A stretch of DNA of 64,000 nucleotides, from positions 2,364,001 through 2,428,000 of the forward strand of contig NZ_CP021648.1 of NCBI RefSeq assembly GCF_002176815.1. The letters are read 5' to 3'. This document shows, piece after piece, positions 28,174 through 36,329 of the stretch. The notes under the pieces were generated by a model, which worked only from the letters and a program-made list of their open reading frames with translations, made no database searches and was not told the DNA's origin. Each line of letters starts with the position of its first letter. Positions within the stretch are counted from its first letter, which is position 1. This DNA is from Acidovorax sp. T1 (lineage in GTDB: Bacteria; Pseudomonadota; Gammaproteobacteria; Burkholderiales; Burkholderiaceae_C). Position numbers and translations under genes: made by a program.

Positions 28174-30795
28174 TCACGCCGACATGTGACTGACCACCCC
28201 GCCGGCCACGCTGAGTTTCTTGCGCCATGATTCTGGTTCCTTCGTCTTCGGCCTGCGTGGAGGCTCCTTGTTGACCGCCATCGTCGCCATCCAAGCCAGC
28301 GCGTCGACCTGATCGTCGTGCACACCGGCCGGGAAGCGCAGCATCTCTGCCCGTGCGCCTTCATACCATTCGGCGCTGTCGGAAAAACTCACCATCCCTT
28401 GCTGCATGCGCCCTTGGAGCGGTCGCGCCCGGGCCATCTTATCGGTGATGGGTTTCAGCAGCACGGACGAGGGGTAGAACCTGCGCTCCCGCATGCGCTT
28501 TTTGAGGAGCGTCTCGATGGCGCGGAAAATCTGCCCGTCCTCGAACCCAAGCTGTAGGTGCGGACTATACCATTTCTGACAAAGATTCAAGATCGACTCG
28601 ACGATGAACATGCCGTCACCGCTCTTGAACCGCACCATGTCCACCACATGGAGGACGTCGTCATAGTCCTGCAGCCCGACGACCCCGACGGTGTAGTCGT
28701 TCTGCTTCTTTTCGCTGATGGCGAAGTCGAATGCGACGAAGATATTCGAGTTGCGCAGCTGCGGCGGCTGCCCACGGCGGAAGTTCTCCTTCGTGAAGTA
28801 CGCCCCGTCGTCTGGCACCGGGTTCTGCTGGTACAGAGCCGCCCAGAACCGCGCGGGGATGGTCTTCTTGATGCGGTTGAGCTTGACCAGGTCGTAGCGC
28901 TCGGGGTGCAGGGGCTCGCCCTTGGCGCGCAGCGGGCGAAACTTCTCCCCGGACTCCGTCGAGGCGTAGACTCCGTCCGCGCCCGGGACCAGGCTGGGTA
29001 CGTCGTACTCGATCAGGTCGGTGGAGAGGCTGAGGTACTCATCGGCCTCGGCCACCGCCGGATACTTGACCAGCTCGAACTGATCGGCCTCGTCGTCCGT
29101 GGCCATGGCCGTCTGCAGGCGCCCGGCCAAGTCGTCGTCGTGCCACCAAGTGTTGTGGCTCACCAGGCCGTTGGCGATGAAGTTCTCGGTCCGGTCGATC
29201 TGGACGTCGAACACCTCCTCCTCACCGGCCAGCTCCACGCTGCGGACGCCGTCCAGCATGAAGTCGGAGGTACTCGGCCAGTGCGAGGGCGACGCGCTCG
29301 GTACCGGCGTGCCCTGCGGCGGCGTTGCAGTCGTTGCACAGCAGCCCACGGACTTTACCGGTGTCGTGGTCGTGGTCGACACAGAGTTTCCCGCGCCAGT
29401 GCCCGGGCGTCCGGTCGTCTTCGAGGTCGCCGCAGACAGCGCATCTGCCGCCCTGCGCAGCCAGGAGTTCAGCATGCGCTTCAGGCGTGAGGCCGTACCG
29501 GTGCTTGAGGTGCCGCTCTCGCTGGGACACTGGGTTGACGGACGGCGGGCGGTGCCCATCAGCCCATTTTTTCTTCCCGTAGTGGGAAGCGCAGAGGCCG
29601 CGGCATTTGGCGGGGAGTTCGCACCCGTCTGCAGCGCAGGTCTTGCCAGTCCACTTCCCCCGCTGTCCAGACAGGCCACGATTGTGTGGTCCGTAGTCAG
29701 GTGCTTCGTCCTTACCCATTTGAGCCCTCCGTCGGTGGAAACGAGGAACGGGTGCCGGCCGTTCGCCCGCACCATCTTACCGGAGTTCATCGTGATTTTG
29801 TAGACTAAATCACGACCATTGCTCTTCCAGGCCGCGACTGTGGAGACACCGAGGCGCCCGTCGTCATAGGTCGCAACTTCGTCCCCCGCACGCAGCGCAT
29901 CGAGGCGTTTTTCGGTGCCATCGGGCAGCCTCACGGGTGTGTCGCCCGTCATGCACTGGATCACCAGCACACCGCCGCCGGGGGCCAGCCGGGTGTAGGC
30001 CGTGGAGCCGTACCAATCCCACAACTTCTCGCGCACGTCGGCGCTGTCGGCCTCCTCGGCGTTCTTGATAGGGTCGTCGATGACCAGGACGTGTGCGCCC
30101 TTGCCGGTGATACCGCCGCCCACGCCGGCTGCGACGTAGCCGCCGCGCCCGTTGGCCAGGCCCCACTCCTCGTTGGAGCGGAATTCAGGGTTCAGCCGGG
30201 CCTCGAACACGCTCTGGTAGGACGGGTCGTCCATGGCTTCCTTGACCTTGCGGCTGAAGGACATGGCGAGCGACACGTTGTATGCGCAGGCGATCACCTC
30301 GTGGTCCATGTGCCGGCCCAGGTGCCAGGCGGGGAACATCCGGGAGGCCAGCTCGCTCTTGCCGTGCCGCGGCGGCATCAGGATCATCAGCCGGGGGCTC
30401 AGGCCCTTGGCCACGTCGTCGCTGAACTTCTCCAGGCGTCGACAGATGTCCTTGTGGACCCAGCCAGCATCGTAGCGCGGGTTCAGGCGCTGCACGAACG
30501 GCAGCAGCCGGCGCTTGGCCAGCACCCGGGCGGCGATCTCGACCTGCGCCGCCTGGTGGGCGGTGAGGGCTGGGGCTGGGCTAGAGGTAGGCGCGGCCGG
30601 CGGTGATACAGGCGTGGGCGAAGGCAGCGCGGTGGCACTCGAGCGCGGAGCAGCTTTGCGCTTCGTGGCGGTCGAAGGTTTCGCGGAACGCGTCTTTGAA
30701 GGCTTGGCTGTAGGGGGCGGTGAGGACGTTGTTGCGGCTCGTTTTGGCCGGTTCGCCGACGAGGCGCGCGGCGAGGTCTTCGTAGTCAAGGCCAT
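28174..30795 (-). CDS. terL: Terminase large subunit with intein, 873 aa precursor
   Basis: ATG 30795 with GAGG five bases upstream. A Thr/Ser/Pro/Ala-rich leader covers residues 1-75. The ATPase has Walker A PPRHGKSE (141-148) and Walker B VLVIDDP (236-242). The coupling motif is split: VIQ is followed by intein residues 281-548, and the host protein resumes at T549 (TWWHDDDLAGRL). The nuclease has D690 in FDFAISEKK and HDDQVDAL at 826-833. Removal of the 268-residue intein yields 605 aa, normal for TerL. It powers DNA packaging at the portal and cuts genomes. Activity should depend on intein splicing because the intein sits in the ATPase motor motif. Confidence 0.93.
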   Translation of the reverse strand: MALTTKTSPRASSANRPKRAATTSSPPPTAKPSKTRSAKPSTATKRKAAPRSSATALPSPTPVSPPAAPTSSPAPALTAHQAAQVEIAARVLAKRRLLPFVQRLNPRYDAGWVHKDICRRLEKFSDDVAKGLSPRLMILMPPRHGKSELASRMFPAWHLGRHMDHEVIACAYNVSLAMSFSRKVKEAMDDPSYQSVFEARLNPEFRSNEEWGLANGRGGYVAAGVGGGITGKGAHVLVIDDPIKNAEEADSADVREKLWDWYGSTAYTRLAPGGGVLVIQCMTGDTPVRLPDGTEKRLDALRAGDEVATYDDGRLGVSTVAAWKSNGRDLVYKITMNSGKMVRANGRHPFLVSTDGGLKWVRTKHLTTDHTIVACLDSGGSGLARPALQTGANSPPNAAASALPTTGRKNGLMGTARRPSTQCPSESGTSSTGTASRLKRMLNSWLRRAADALSAATSKTTGRPGTGAGNSVSTTTTTPVKSVGCCATTATPPQGTPVPSASPSHWPSTSDFMLDGVRSVELAGEEEVFDVQIDRTENFIANGLVSHNTWWHDDDLAGRLQTAMATDDEADQFELVKYPAVAEADEYLSLSTDLIEYDVPSLVPGADGVYASTESGEKFRPLRAKGEPLHPERYDLVKLNRIKKTIPARFWAALYQQNPVPDDGAYFTKENFRRGQPPQLRNSNIFVAFDFAISEKKQNDYTVGVVGLQDYDDVLHVVDMVRFKSGDGMFIVESILNLCQKWYSPHLQLGFEDGQIFRAIETLLKKRMRERRFYPSSVLLKPITDKMARARPLQGRMQQGMVSFSDSAEWYEGARAEMLRFPAGVHDDQVDALAWMATMAVNKEPPRRPKTKEPESWRKKLSVAGGVVSHMSA
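29152..29955 (-). other. Intein in terminase large subunit (268 aa)
   Basis: Block A starts with Cys281 (CMTGDTPVRLPDG), block B contains NGRHPFLVSTDGG, and the C-terminal blocks read EEEVFDVQIDRTENF then GLVSHN, followed by Thr+1. All residues for protein splicing are present (Cys1, block B His, terminal His-Asn, Thr+1). The ~165 residues between blocks B and F are Ser/Thr/Ala/Pro-rich and show no endonuclease motif; that DNA encodes an HNH protein in another frame. Frame stays open throughout. Confidence 0.92.
29222..29719 (-). CDS. HNH (endonuclease VII-like) homing endonuclease nested out of frame in TerL intein, 165 aa
   Basis: Reads in the -1 frame relative to terL, wholly inside the intein. 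ATG 29719 (third base of a Lys codon plus TG of a Trp codon) is preceded by GGAGGG and a 5-nt spacer, a strong ribosome site. The N-terminus carries a Cys4/His zinc knuckle (CAADGC, CRGLCASH). The core has CAVCGD and VDHDHDTGKVRGLLCNDCN, diagnostic of endonuclease VII-type HNH nucleases. Its first and last ~15 codons overlap conserved intein blocks, so that DNA codes for two proteins. Expected to cut intein-less terL alleles and mobilise the intein. Confidence 0.9.
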   Translation of the reverse strand: MGKDEAPDYGPHNRGLSGQRGKWTGKTCAADGCELPAKCRGLCASHYGKKKWADGHRPPSVNPVSQRERHLKHRYGLTPEAHAELLAAQGGRCAVCGDLEDDRTPGHWRGKLCVDHDHDTGKVRGLLCNDCNAAAGHAGTERVALALAEYLRLHAGRRPQRGAGR

Positions 30796-30849
30796 CTGAT
30801 CCTCGAATCATGTGATCCTTTCCAGCGTGGCGCCTTCGTGCAGGGTGGT

Positions 30850-31248
30850 TTAGGGGCTTGCGGGCTCTTCGGCGGCCACACGAACGTCCAGCAGGCGTTT
30901 GGCGTCGGCCAGCTCGTCGCCGCTCAGGTCGGGCGGCACCATGCCGACGTGGGTCAGGTCCTCGGTGTGGGTGCCGTAGTCCCGGGTCACGTTGGCGTTG
31001 TTCACGGCGCAGACGCGGTCCATGAGCTGCCGGGTGCGCTGGGCCTGGGCCACGGCGCCGGGGCGGTTGGCCTCGGAGACAGCCTCGGTGGCCAGGAACG
31101 GGTCTACAAGGGCCGACAGGCCCGGGGAGTAGGGTGTGGCAGGGGCTGGGCGCTGGATGCGCTGCCAACGGGCCCAGATACGGCCAAACAGGCCTTGGTG
31201 GGGCTCAGGGTTCTTGGGGGTCATACCCGAGGGCTGATTGGGGGTCAT
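30850..31248 (-). CDS. Small protein between terS and terL, 132 aa
   Basis: ATG 31248 lies in the end of terS (44-nt overlap) with AAGGAG 6 nt upstream. Pro-rich N-terminus, a helical middle and an acidic C-terminus. No recognised domain. The location suggests a terminase accessory or packaging regulator, but that is guilt by association. Confidence 0.6.
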   Translation of the reverse strand: MTPNQPSGMTPKNPEPHQGLFGRIWARWQRIQRPAPATPYSPGLSALVDPFLATEAVSEANRPGAVAQAQRTRQLMDRVCAVNNANVTRDYGTHTEDLTHVGMVPPDLSGDELADAKRLLDVRVAAEEPASP

Positions 31249-31810
31249 TCATGGCTCCTTGCTCGATGATCTTCAGCAATTCGTCGTCAGACAAACGACT
31301 CATGCGGTCAATGCTGACCTGGCCGTTCACGGTCACGTTCACCTGGGTCTTGACCGGCTCGTAGTAGCCGCACATCTTGCCCACCTCGCGCGCAGCGGAC
31401 ACCATCGACGCCGGTTCGGACATGAGCTTGGCCATGTCGTAGGCGTCGACCAGCATGTCCATCACGCGCTTGCGGGTCATCTGGCTCGCCTCCTCGTAGA
31501 GGCGCTTTTCTTCGTTGTACAGGGCCAGGATGTTGGGCATCTTGGCCATACGGTAGCCGTAGGAGGGCTGGTCGTTGTACCCAGCGCGGGCCATTGCGTT
31601 CGGGATGCTGTCGCCCGCGGCCCAGTGCTTGACGAACTCACGTTGCTGGGTGGTGAGGGGCTTGTCTGCCGGGACCAGGGCGGCGGCGGCCATGGTCGTG
31701 GTCTCTGGGTACTTGGCCCGCACGGCGACCTTGCGCCCGGTATCTTGGTCCTTGGCGCGGGGGCGCGTGGCTTTCACGGGCTTGGTCTTTGGTGCGGTGG
31801 CTTTTGGCAT
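31205..31810 (-). CDS. terS: Terminase small subunit, 201 aa
   Basis: Basic N-terminal tail (residues 1-50), then an HTH-type DNA-binding domain with LTTQQREFVKHWAAG and ARAGYNDQPSYGYRM, characteristic of the Terminase_2 family. A helical oligomerisation region and an acidic C-terminus (SRLSDDELLKIIEQG) follow. First gene of the leftward module. Recognises the packaging site and loads TerL. The start lacks a clear ribosome site but follows a copy of the recurrent motif. Confidence 0.88.
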   Translation of the reverse strand: MPKATAPKTKPVKATRPRAKDQDTGRKVAVRAKYPETTTMAAAALVPADKPLTTQQREFVKHWAAGDSIPNAMARAGYNDQPSYGYRMAKMPNILALYNEEKRLYEEASQMTRKRVMDMLVDAYDMAKLMSEPASMVSAAREVGKMCGYYEPVKTQVNVTVNGQVSIDRMSRLSDDELLKIIEQGAMNDPQSALGYDPQEP

Positions 31811-31823
31811 CGTCGTCGATTGT

Positions 31824-31833
31824 AGATGAAAGA
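31824..31833 (-). promoter_or_regulatory. Recurrent motif (TCTTTCATCT)
   Basis: Exact copy 13 nt upstream of the terS ATG on the minus strand, where no Shine-Dalgarno sequence is evident. Confidence 0.45.
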
Positions 31834-31997
31834 TTACGTGCTATAGAAACGATAGCAAGAATCTGGGTGCGGGGTTTTTTTGGAAAATTTTTGTTGCGGG
31901 CGGCTGCGTGAGGCTCTCCCCTACCCCGCGCCGATCCGCTACCCCACTTCGGATTCGGCTTCCAGCTCCGGGATAGGGGACCCTAAGCCCGAATACC

Positions 31998-32044
31998 ACG
32001 ACCAGCAAGCTGGTCGTCTGTGTGCGTTGTTTGAGCGATCTTGC
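31998..32044 (+). repeat. Hairpin leader repeat, copy 1
   Basis: An 8-bp stem (ACGACCAG / CTGGTCGT) with CAAG loop, followed by ~27 conserved bases, ahead of the 32071 gene. 42 of 47 positions match copy 2 at 33355, and two of the differences are compensatory in the stem. Confidence 0.7.
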
Positions 32045-32054
32045 TCTTTCATCT
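32045..32054 (+). promoter_or_regulatory. Recurrent motif (TCTTTCATCT)
   Basis: Exact copy immediately 3' of the hairpin leader and 16 nt before the first rightward gene. Confidence 0.45.
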
Positions 32055-32070
32055 TCATTGGAGTTCCACC

Positions 32071-32322
32071 ATGTCCGCTTCCACCACCTTCGGCCGTTCC
32101 ATTGGCGCAGCTATCGGCAAGAGCGCCGCTTACACGGCACATGCCGCCATCCGCACCGCGCAGGGCACAGGCCGCTTCGGCCAGGACGTCCTCGCCGGTA
32201 CCACCGAGGGCTACACCTCGAAGGCCAGCGAACTGGCCGAGCGTCGGCTGGCCCTGGCTGCGCAGCGCCAAGCGCCCGTGGCGATCACCGTCACCAAGTC
32301 CAAGCGCCGCGTCACTGCGTAA
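32071..32322 (+). CDS. Small early protein, 83 aa
   Basis: ATG 32071 with GGAG upstream; first gene of the rightward module. Opens MSASTTFGRSIGAAIGKSAAY and has a basic C-terminus (TVTKSKRRVTA). Similar Ala/Gly/Arg-rich early proteins occur in related phages without known function. Its stop codon lies in the loop of a small inverted repeat. Confidence 0.6.
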   Translation: MSASTTFGRSIGAAIGKSAAYTAHAAIRTAQGTGRFGQDVLAGTTEGYTSKASELAERRLALAAQRQAPVAITVTKSKRRVTA

Positions 32323-32352
32323 CGCAGTGTTGAGCCCCTCGGGGCTCAACAC
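32313..32352 (+). other. Two stem-loops at the end of the 83-aa gene
   Basis: CACTGCG-TAA-CGCAGTG places the stop codon in a loop, overlapping a 12-bp stem GTGTTGAGCCCC / GGGGCTCAACAC. No T tract follows, so an mRNA-processing or stability hairpin fits better than an intrinsic terminator. Confidence 0.5.
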
Positions 32353-32390
32353 AAACCCCGAAGAGCATGGGCCCATGGGGCTCACCGAAA

Positions 32391-32400
32391 TCGTTTATCT
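32391..32400 (+). promoter_or_regulatory. Recurrent motif (TCGTTTATCT)
   Basis: Exact copy 11 nt before the ATG of the 84-aa gene, abutting its AGGAG ribosome site. Confidence 0.45.
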
Positions 32401-32411
32401 AGGAGAGATTC

Positions 32412-32666
32412 ATGGCCAAGTCCAAAGCACTCATCGCCGCCGAGGCACAGATCGCCGCGCTCAATGCACGGCTGGACACCGCACGCACTGTGTATGTCAA
32501 CCAGAAGGCGCGCATCGCCGAGCTCGAGGCCGCGCTCAACACGCGCGGGGCCAAGCCTGCCGCGACACCCACCGTGTCGCGCTACACCGACCGCGCAGGG
32601 CGCGTGTGGGAGAAGACGCGCGTGGGCAGCCACGCAACGTCGCGCCTCGTTGAGGCCGCGCACTGA
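32412..32666 (+). CDS. Small coiled-coil protein, 84 aa
   Basis: AGGAGA ribosome site 6 nt upstream. Residues ~5-45 form a heptad coiled coil (AQIAALNARLDTA, ARIAELEAALN) followed by a basic C-terminal half with RYTDRAGRVWEKTRV. Could oligomerise and bind nucleic acid; function unknown. Confidence 0.6.
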   Translation: MAKSKALIAAEAQIAALNARLDTARTVYVNQKARIAELEAALNTRGAKPAATPTVSRYTDRAGRVWEKTRVGSHATSRLVEAAH

Positions 32667-32778
32667 AAACGCACGCGGGGCTTAGGCCTCGCGCTATTGA
32701 TTTAGTAGCTGCGCACTTCGTGCGCGGCGCAAACCCGCATGGGGCTTAGCTCTCATGCTACTTAAATAGGAGCATCCA

Positions 32779-33090
32779 ATGATCGATGCAGTGATTTTGT
32801 TCGGAGCGATGAATGTGCTGTTCGAGTTCATTCTGTTGTCGATGGTCCCGCCGAAACATCGGCTTCGGTTGCTCGGCAATCGTAATAGTCAGGCACTATT
32901 GCACTTCGCTACCCTATTAATAAACCTCATGATTCACTGGGGGACGTTGATTGGAACGATGAGCGGAATCTTCTCGTTCATCTGCTCGATCGGCACTGTC
33001 GCGGTCGCGCGATTGGTGTTTGGCTACATCGAGCACGGTCGTTACTACAAGGTCGGACTCGTGAAGTACCACAAGGAGGAATTGGTATGA
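32779..33090 (+). CDS. Small multi-pass membrane protein, 103 aa
   Basis: ATG 32779 preceded by TAGGAGC. Three hydrophobic segments (ILFGAMNVLFEFILLSMV; LLHFATLLINLMI; GIFSFICSIGTVAVARLVF) separated by basic loops and ending KYHKEELV. Unusually rich in Ile/Leu/Phe compared with neighbours. May act at the host membrane early in infection, for example in exclusion; unproven. Confidence 0.6.
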   Translation: MIDAVILFGAMNVLFEFILLSMVPPKHRLRLLGNRNSQALLHFATLLINLMIHWGTLIGTMSGIFSFICSIGTVAVARLVFGYIEHGRYYKVGLVKYHKEELV

Positions 33091-33257
33091 ACGACTTCGC
33101 ACCCATCACGCCCGAGTCAGTCGCGGCGATCCGCGCATTCCTCGAAGCAGCGGAAAAGATCGATGCGCTCGCAGTGCATCTGCCGGCGCATCGAGTTGAT
33201 CAGATCAGAGCGATCAGACACGCGCTGTTTGACGCAGTGTTCGGAGTCGAGCAATGA
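33087..33257 (+). CDS. Small early ORF, 56 aa
   Basis: ATGA overlap with the membrane-protein gene and AAGGAGG upstream. Helical (ESVAAIRAFLEAAEKIDAL). Unknown function. Confidence 0.5.
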   Translation: MNDFAPITPESVAAIRAFLEAAEKIDALAVHLPAHRVDQIRAIRHALFDAVFGVEQ

Positions 33258-33349
33258 CACCACGCACCCGCTCCTATCCGTACCCAGTGCAAAGCCCAAG
33301 CGCGCACTGGTTCGTCACCGCACTGCGCCGCATCTGGCGCTGGTGTTGA
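33254..33349 (+). CDS. Small basic ORF, 31 aa
   Basis: ATGA overlap with the preceding 56-aa ORF; the product is short, basic and Trp-rich (LRRIWRWC end). Supported only by the chained overlaps; may be a leader or non-coding. Confidence 0.3.
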   Translation: MTPRTRSYPYPVQSPSAHWFVTALRRIWRWC

Positions 33350-33354
33350 AGACA

Positions 33355-33401
33355 ACGAGCAGCAAGCTGCTCGTCTGTTTGCGTTGTTTGGGCGATGTTG
33401 C
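33355..33401 (+). repeat. Hairpin leader repeat, copy 2
   Basis: ACGAGCAG / CTGCTCGT stem with the same CAAG loop and downstream sequence as copy 1; the stem pair C-G in copy 1 is G-C here, preserving pairing. Confidence 0.7.
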
Positions 33402-33415
33402 CCTTTGGAGGATCT

Positions 33416-33619
33416 ATGAACAACGAATGCCGCGCATGCGGCGCTTGGAGCCTGCGCGCGTACTGCCAACCGTGTGTCGATGAAGACACCGCGCAGACGG
33501 ACGCATGGGAGCGTCGCTACGTCGAACGCTGCGACCGCGAGTTCGACGACGGCGCTTACGAGCGCAGTCAGCAGCGCAAAGAACAGCGCTACTTGGAGAA
33601 CGACGCTAACTGGCCCTAG
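33416..33619 (+). CDS. Small Cys-rich protein, 67 aa
   Basis: ATG 33416 with a GGAGG ribosome site. The start MNNECRAC followed by CQPC forms a CxxC...CxxC zinc-ribbon pattern; the rest is highly charged and helical (ERRYVERCDREFDD). A nucleic-acid or protein adaptor is possible. Confidence 0.55.
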   Translation: MNNECRACGAWSLRAYCQPCVDEDTAQTDAWERRYVERCDREFDDGAYERSQQRKEQRYLENDANWP

Positions 33620-33939
33620 TGCTCAGCGATCTGGACATGTCCAGATCAGTGCGCACTCGCACTGCAACAACAGGAAACAAACCATGGCCACCATCAAAGT
33701 CACCATCCGCCAGAAACGCATCGTCTATGACGACAGCATCTCGCTCACCTCGTTCGATGGCGAGACACGCGACCTCGTCGATGACGAGTCCGACCCCCTG
33801 ATGGCCACCCAAATTCCCCCGTCTATGGCCACCTCAAACTCCCCCACCTGAACTGATCGGGGATAGGGGTTTAACGCCGGCGTCGTCGGCACCTGTTGGC
33901 AGGACATTGATCCAGTCTTCCCCGAGGGAAGGCCAAGGA

Positions 33940-35568
33940 GTGAATGTCTTGAAGTCCAACCAACGCGCCACCATAGAGACACTGCTGGAGCGCAACACAT
34001 CGCAACGCGAGATCGCCCGCATCACGGGCATCGACCGCAAGACGGTCAGGAGCTACCACCAGCGCTGGCTGGAGCAACTGCAGTCAAATTCCCCCGGGGT
34101 GGCCACCGGCTCGGCAGGTCAAATTCCCCCACCCTGGCCACCGGCTCCTGGGCCGGTGGCCACCTCCCTGTGCGAACCCTGGCGCGAGTTCATCGAAGCC
34201 CAGCTGCGGCTGAAGCGAAACGCCACGGCCATCTACCAGGACCTGGTCGACCAGCACGGCTTTGATGGCCAGTACAACTCGGTCAAACGCTTCTGTGCAA
34301 AGTTGCGGCACAAGGAGCCCGAGCAGTTCGATCGCCTGTCCTTCCTGCCCGGCGAGGAGATGCAGGTGGACTACGGCGAGGGCGCGCCCACCCGCGTGCC
34401 CGGCAGCGACCGGTACCGCAAGCCCCGCCTGTTCGTGGCCACCTTGCGGTATTCCCGTGCCAGTTTCCGGTGCGTGGTCTGGAAGTCCAGCCAGCAGATC
34501 TGGGCCGAGCTGCACGAGCGGGCCCTGCGGTACTTCGGGGGCTGCCCCCAGTACGTGGTGCTGGACAATCTGAAGGAAGGCGTCCTCAAGCCCGACCTGT
34601 ACGAGCCCGATCTCAACCCGGTGTACGCCGCCGCCCTGGCGCACTACGGCGTGGTGGCCGACCCGGCGCGGGTGCGAGACCCCAACCGCAAGGGCACGGT
34701 GGAGCATGCCATCGGCCATACCCAGGCCACGGCCTTGAAGGGCCGGCGCTTTGAGTCCATCGAGGCCCAGAACGAGTTCCTGGCGCACTGGGAGAAGAGC
34801 TGGGCATCCAAGCGCATCCACGGCACCGAGCGACGCCAGGTGCAGGCCATGTTCGAGGAAGAGCGCAGCCACCTCAAACCCCTGCCAGTGCTGGGAATGC
34901 AGTATTTCGACGAGGCGGTGCGCACCGTCTGCGACGACAGCTGTGTGCGGGTGGATCACAGCAGCTACGCCGCTCGCCCGGCGAACATCGGCTCCAAGGT
35001 GTTGGTGCGCATCTACGCCCAGCGCATCGAGATTCGTGACATGCACACCCGTGCCTTGCTGCGCACCCACGCCAAGGCCGAGCGTCCCGGCACGGTGATT
35101 CTGCCCATGGAGGAGCGGGTGTTCAATCCGTCTCGCGAGACCCGCCTGATCCTGCGTCAGGCCGGCGAGATTGGTGAGCACGCCAGCCGGCTGTGTGAGC
35201 TGCTCTTTGCCATCGAGGGTCGTGTCGGGCAGCGCAAGCTCTGGGGCATTGTGGGACTCATGCGCCGTTACCCGGCGCACTGCATCAATGCCGCCTGCGC
35301 CCAGGCCCTGGAGCAAGGGGTCTACAGCTACAAGCGCGTGCTGGCGCTGACCGAAGCCCTCTTTGCCCAGGCGATGGCGGCCATCGAGGCTACCTGCGGC
35401 GAAGCACCCGCCGCCGGTGCCCACGCGCTGACGCAGCAGCATGAGCTCATCCGAGACGCTGAGGAGTACAGCGATCTCTTCGCGCTCGCCGCCGCCACGG
35501 CAAACACCACCACCACCACCACCACCACCACCAACAACACCACCAACGCACCGGGAGTTCAGCCATGA
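33940..35568 (+). CDS. istA: IS21-family transposase IstA
   Basis: GTG 33940 overlapping an AAGGAG site. An N-terminal HTH (IARITGIDRKTVRSYHQRW) is followed by an rve/DDE integrase core: D in MQVDYGEG, D in VVLDNLKEG, and E in KGTVEHAIG. The C-terminus ends in a run of Thr encoded by nine ACC triplets (35506-35532) plus variants. Length ~540 aa, normal for IstA. Catalyses transposition together with IstB. Confidence 0.93.
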   Translation: MNVLKSNQRATIETLLERNTSQREIARITGIDRKTVRSYHQRWLEQLQSNSPGVATGSAGQIPPPWPPAPGPVATSLCEPWREFIEAQLRLKRNATAIYQDLVDQHGFDGQYNSVKRFCAKLRHKEPEQFDRLSFLPGEEMQVDYGEGAPTRVPGSDRYRKPRLFVATLRYSRASFRCVVWKSSQQIWAELHERALRYFGGCPQYVVLDNLKEGVLKPDLYEPDLNPVYAAALAHYGVVADPARVRDPNRKGTVEHAIGHTQATALKGRRFESIEAQNEFLAHWEKSWASKRIHGTERRQVQAMFEEERSHLKPLPVLGMQYFDEAVRTVCDDSCVRVDHSSYAARPANIGSKVLVRIYAQRIEIRDMHTRALLRTHAKAERPGTVILPMEERVFNPSRETRLILRQAGEIGEHASRLCELLFAIEGRVGQRKLWGIVGLMRRYPAHCINAACAQALEQGVYSYKRVLALTEALFAQAMAAIEATCGEAPAAGAHALTQQHELIRDAEEYSDLFALAAATANTTTTTTTTTNNTTNAPGVQP

Positions 35569-36329
35569 ACATGATCGAGATCGAACGCGCGCTGCGCGAG
35601 CTGCGCCTGTCCGGCATCGCCGAGACCCTGTCCACCCGCGTGATGCAGGCCCAGGCCGCCCAGCAGCCTTTCCTGGAGACCTTCGCCGCCATGCTGCAAG
35701 ACGAGCTGGACCGCCGGCGCTCTCGCCTGACCGAGCGCCGCTTCAAGCGCTCGGGTCTGGATGAGCGCCCCTCGCTGGCTGACTTCGACTGGCGTTTCAA
35801 CCCGAAGCTGCCGCGCAGCGCCTGCTTCGAGTTGCACACCCTGAAGTTCATCGGCGAGGGGGCCAACGCGCTGATCATCGGCAAGCCGGGCACCGGCAAG
35901 AGCCATGTGGCCAAGGCCGTGGCCTACCAGGCCACGCTGCAGGGCTATGACGTGCGTTACCTGGAAGCCGACACCGAGTTCGCCCGTTACGCGCTGGCCA
36001 CTACGGCAGAGCGCACCGAGCTGCTCAAGGACTGGGTCGCGCCGGACCTGCTCGTCCTCGATGACCTGTTCCTGGCCAGACGCATCAGCGAGCATGCCGC
36101 TGAAGTCCTACAGGCCATCGTGCACCAGCGCTACAAGCTGCGCCGCGCTGTTCTCATCACGTCCAACCGCGTGGTGCAGGACTGGGGCAAATACCTCGGC
36201 GACGCCACCATGGCCAGCACCATCCTGGATCGCCTCATGCACCGCTGCGCGATGCTGGAGTTCGAGGGCAAGAGCTACCGCCTCAAGGAGGCCGCTGCAC
36301 GCATCGCCATCACACCCGAGTCGTCATAA
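35565..36329 (+). CDS. istB: IS21 helper ATPase IstB, 254 aa
   Basis: ATGA overlap with istA. AAA+ protein of the DnaC/IstB type: Walker A GKPGTGKS at residues 106-113, Walker B LLVLDDLF, and sensor region ITSNRVVQDWG. Controls target choice and activates IstA. Confidence 0.94.
   Translation: MNMIEIERALRELRLSGIAETLSTRVMQAQAAQQPFLETFAAMLQDELDRRRSRLTERRFKRSGLDERPSLADFDWRFNPKLPRSACFELHTLKFIGEGANALIIGKPGTGKSHVAKAVAYQATLQGYDVRYLEADTEFARYALATTAERTELLKDWVAPDLLVLDDLFLARRISEHAAEVLQAIVHQRYKLRRAVLITSNRVVQDWGKYLGDATMASTILDRLMHRCAMLEFEGKSYRLKEAAARIAITPESS

Larger units (their letters stand above)
31811..32070. promoter_or_regulatory. Divergent control region between late and early modules
   Basis: About 260 bp without a convincing gene, separating leftward terS from rightward early genes. 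It holds a minus-strand copy (31824-31833) and a plus-strand copy (32045-32054) of TCTTTCATCT, T/A tracts near 31878-31895, and the first copy of a covarying hairpin leader (31998-32045). Promoters for both modules are expected here; no single perfect sigma70 promoter was found by eye. Confidence 0.6.

Noticed and set aside
34084..35442. Long minus-strand ORF opposite istA
   Set aside because: Antisense to a clear DDE transposase; composition is the typical shadow pattern.
35506..35532. ACC triplet repeat in istA as a regulatory microsatellite
   Set aside because: It stays in frame, only changes Thr number at the transposase C-terminus, and has no sign of phase variation.
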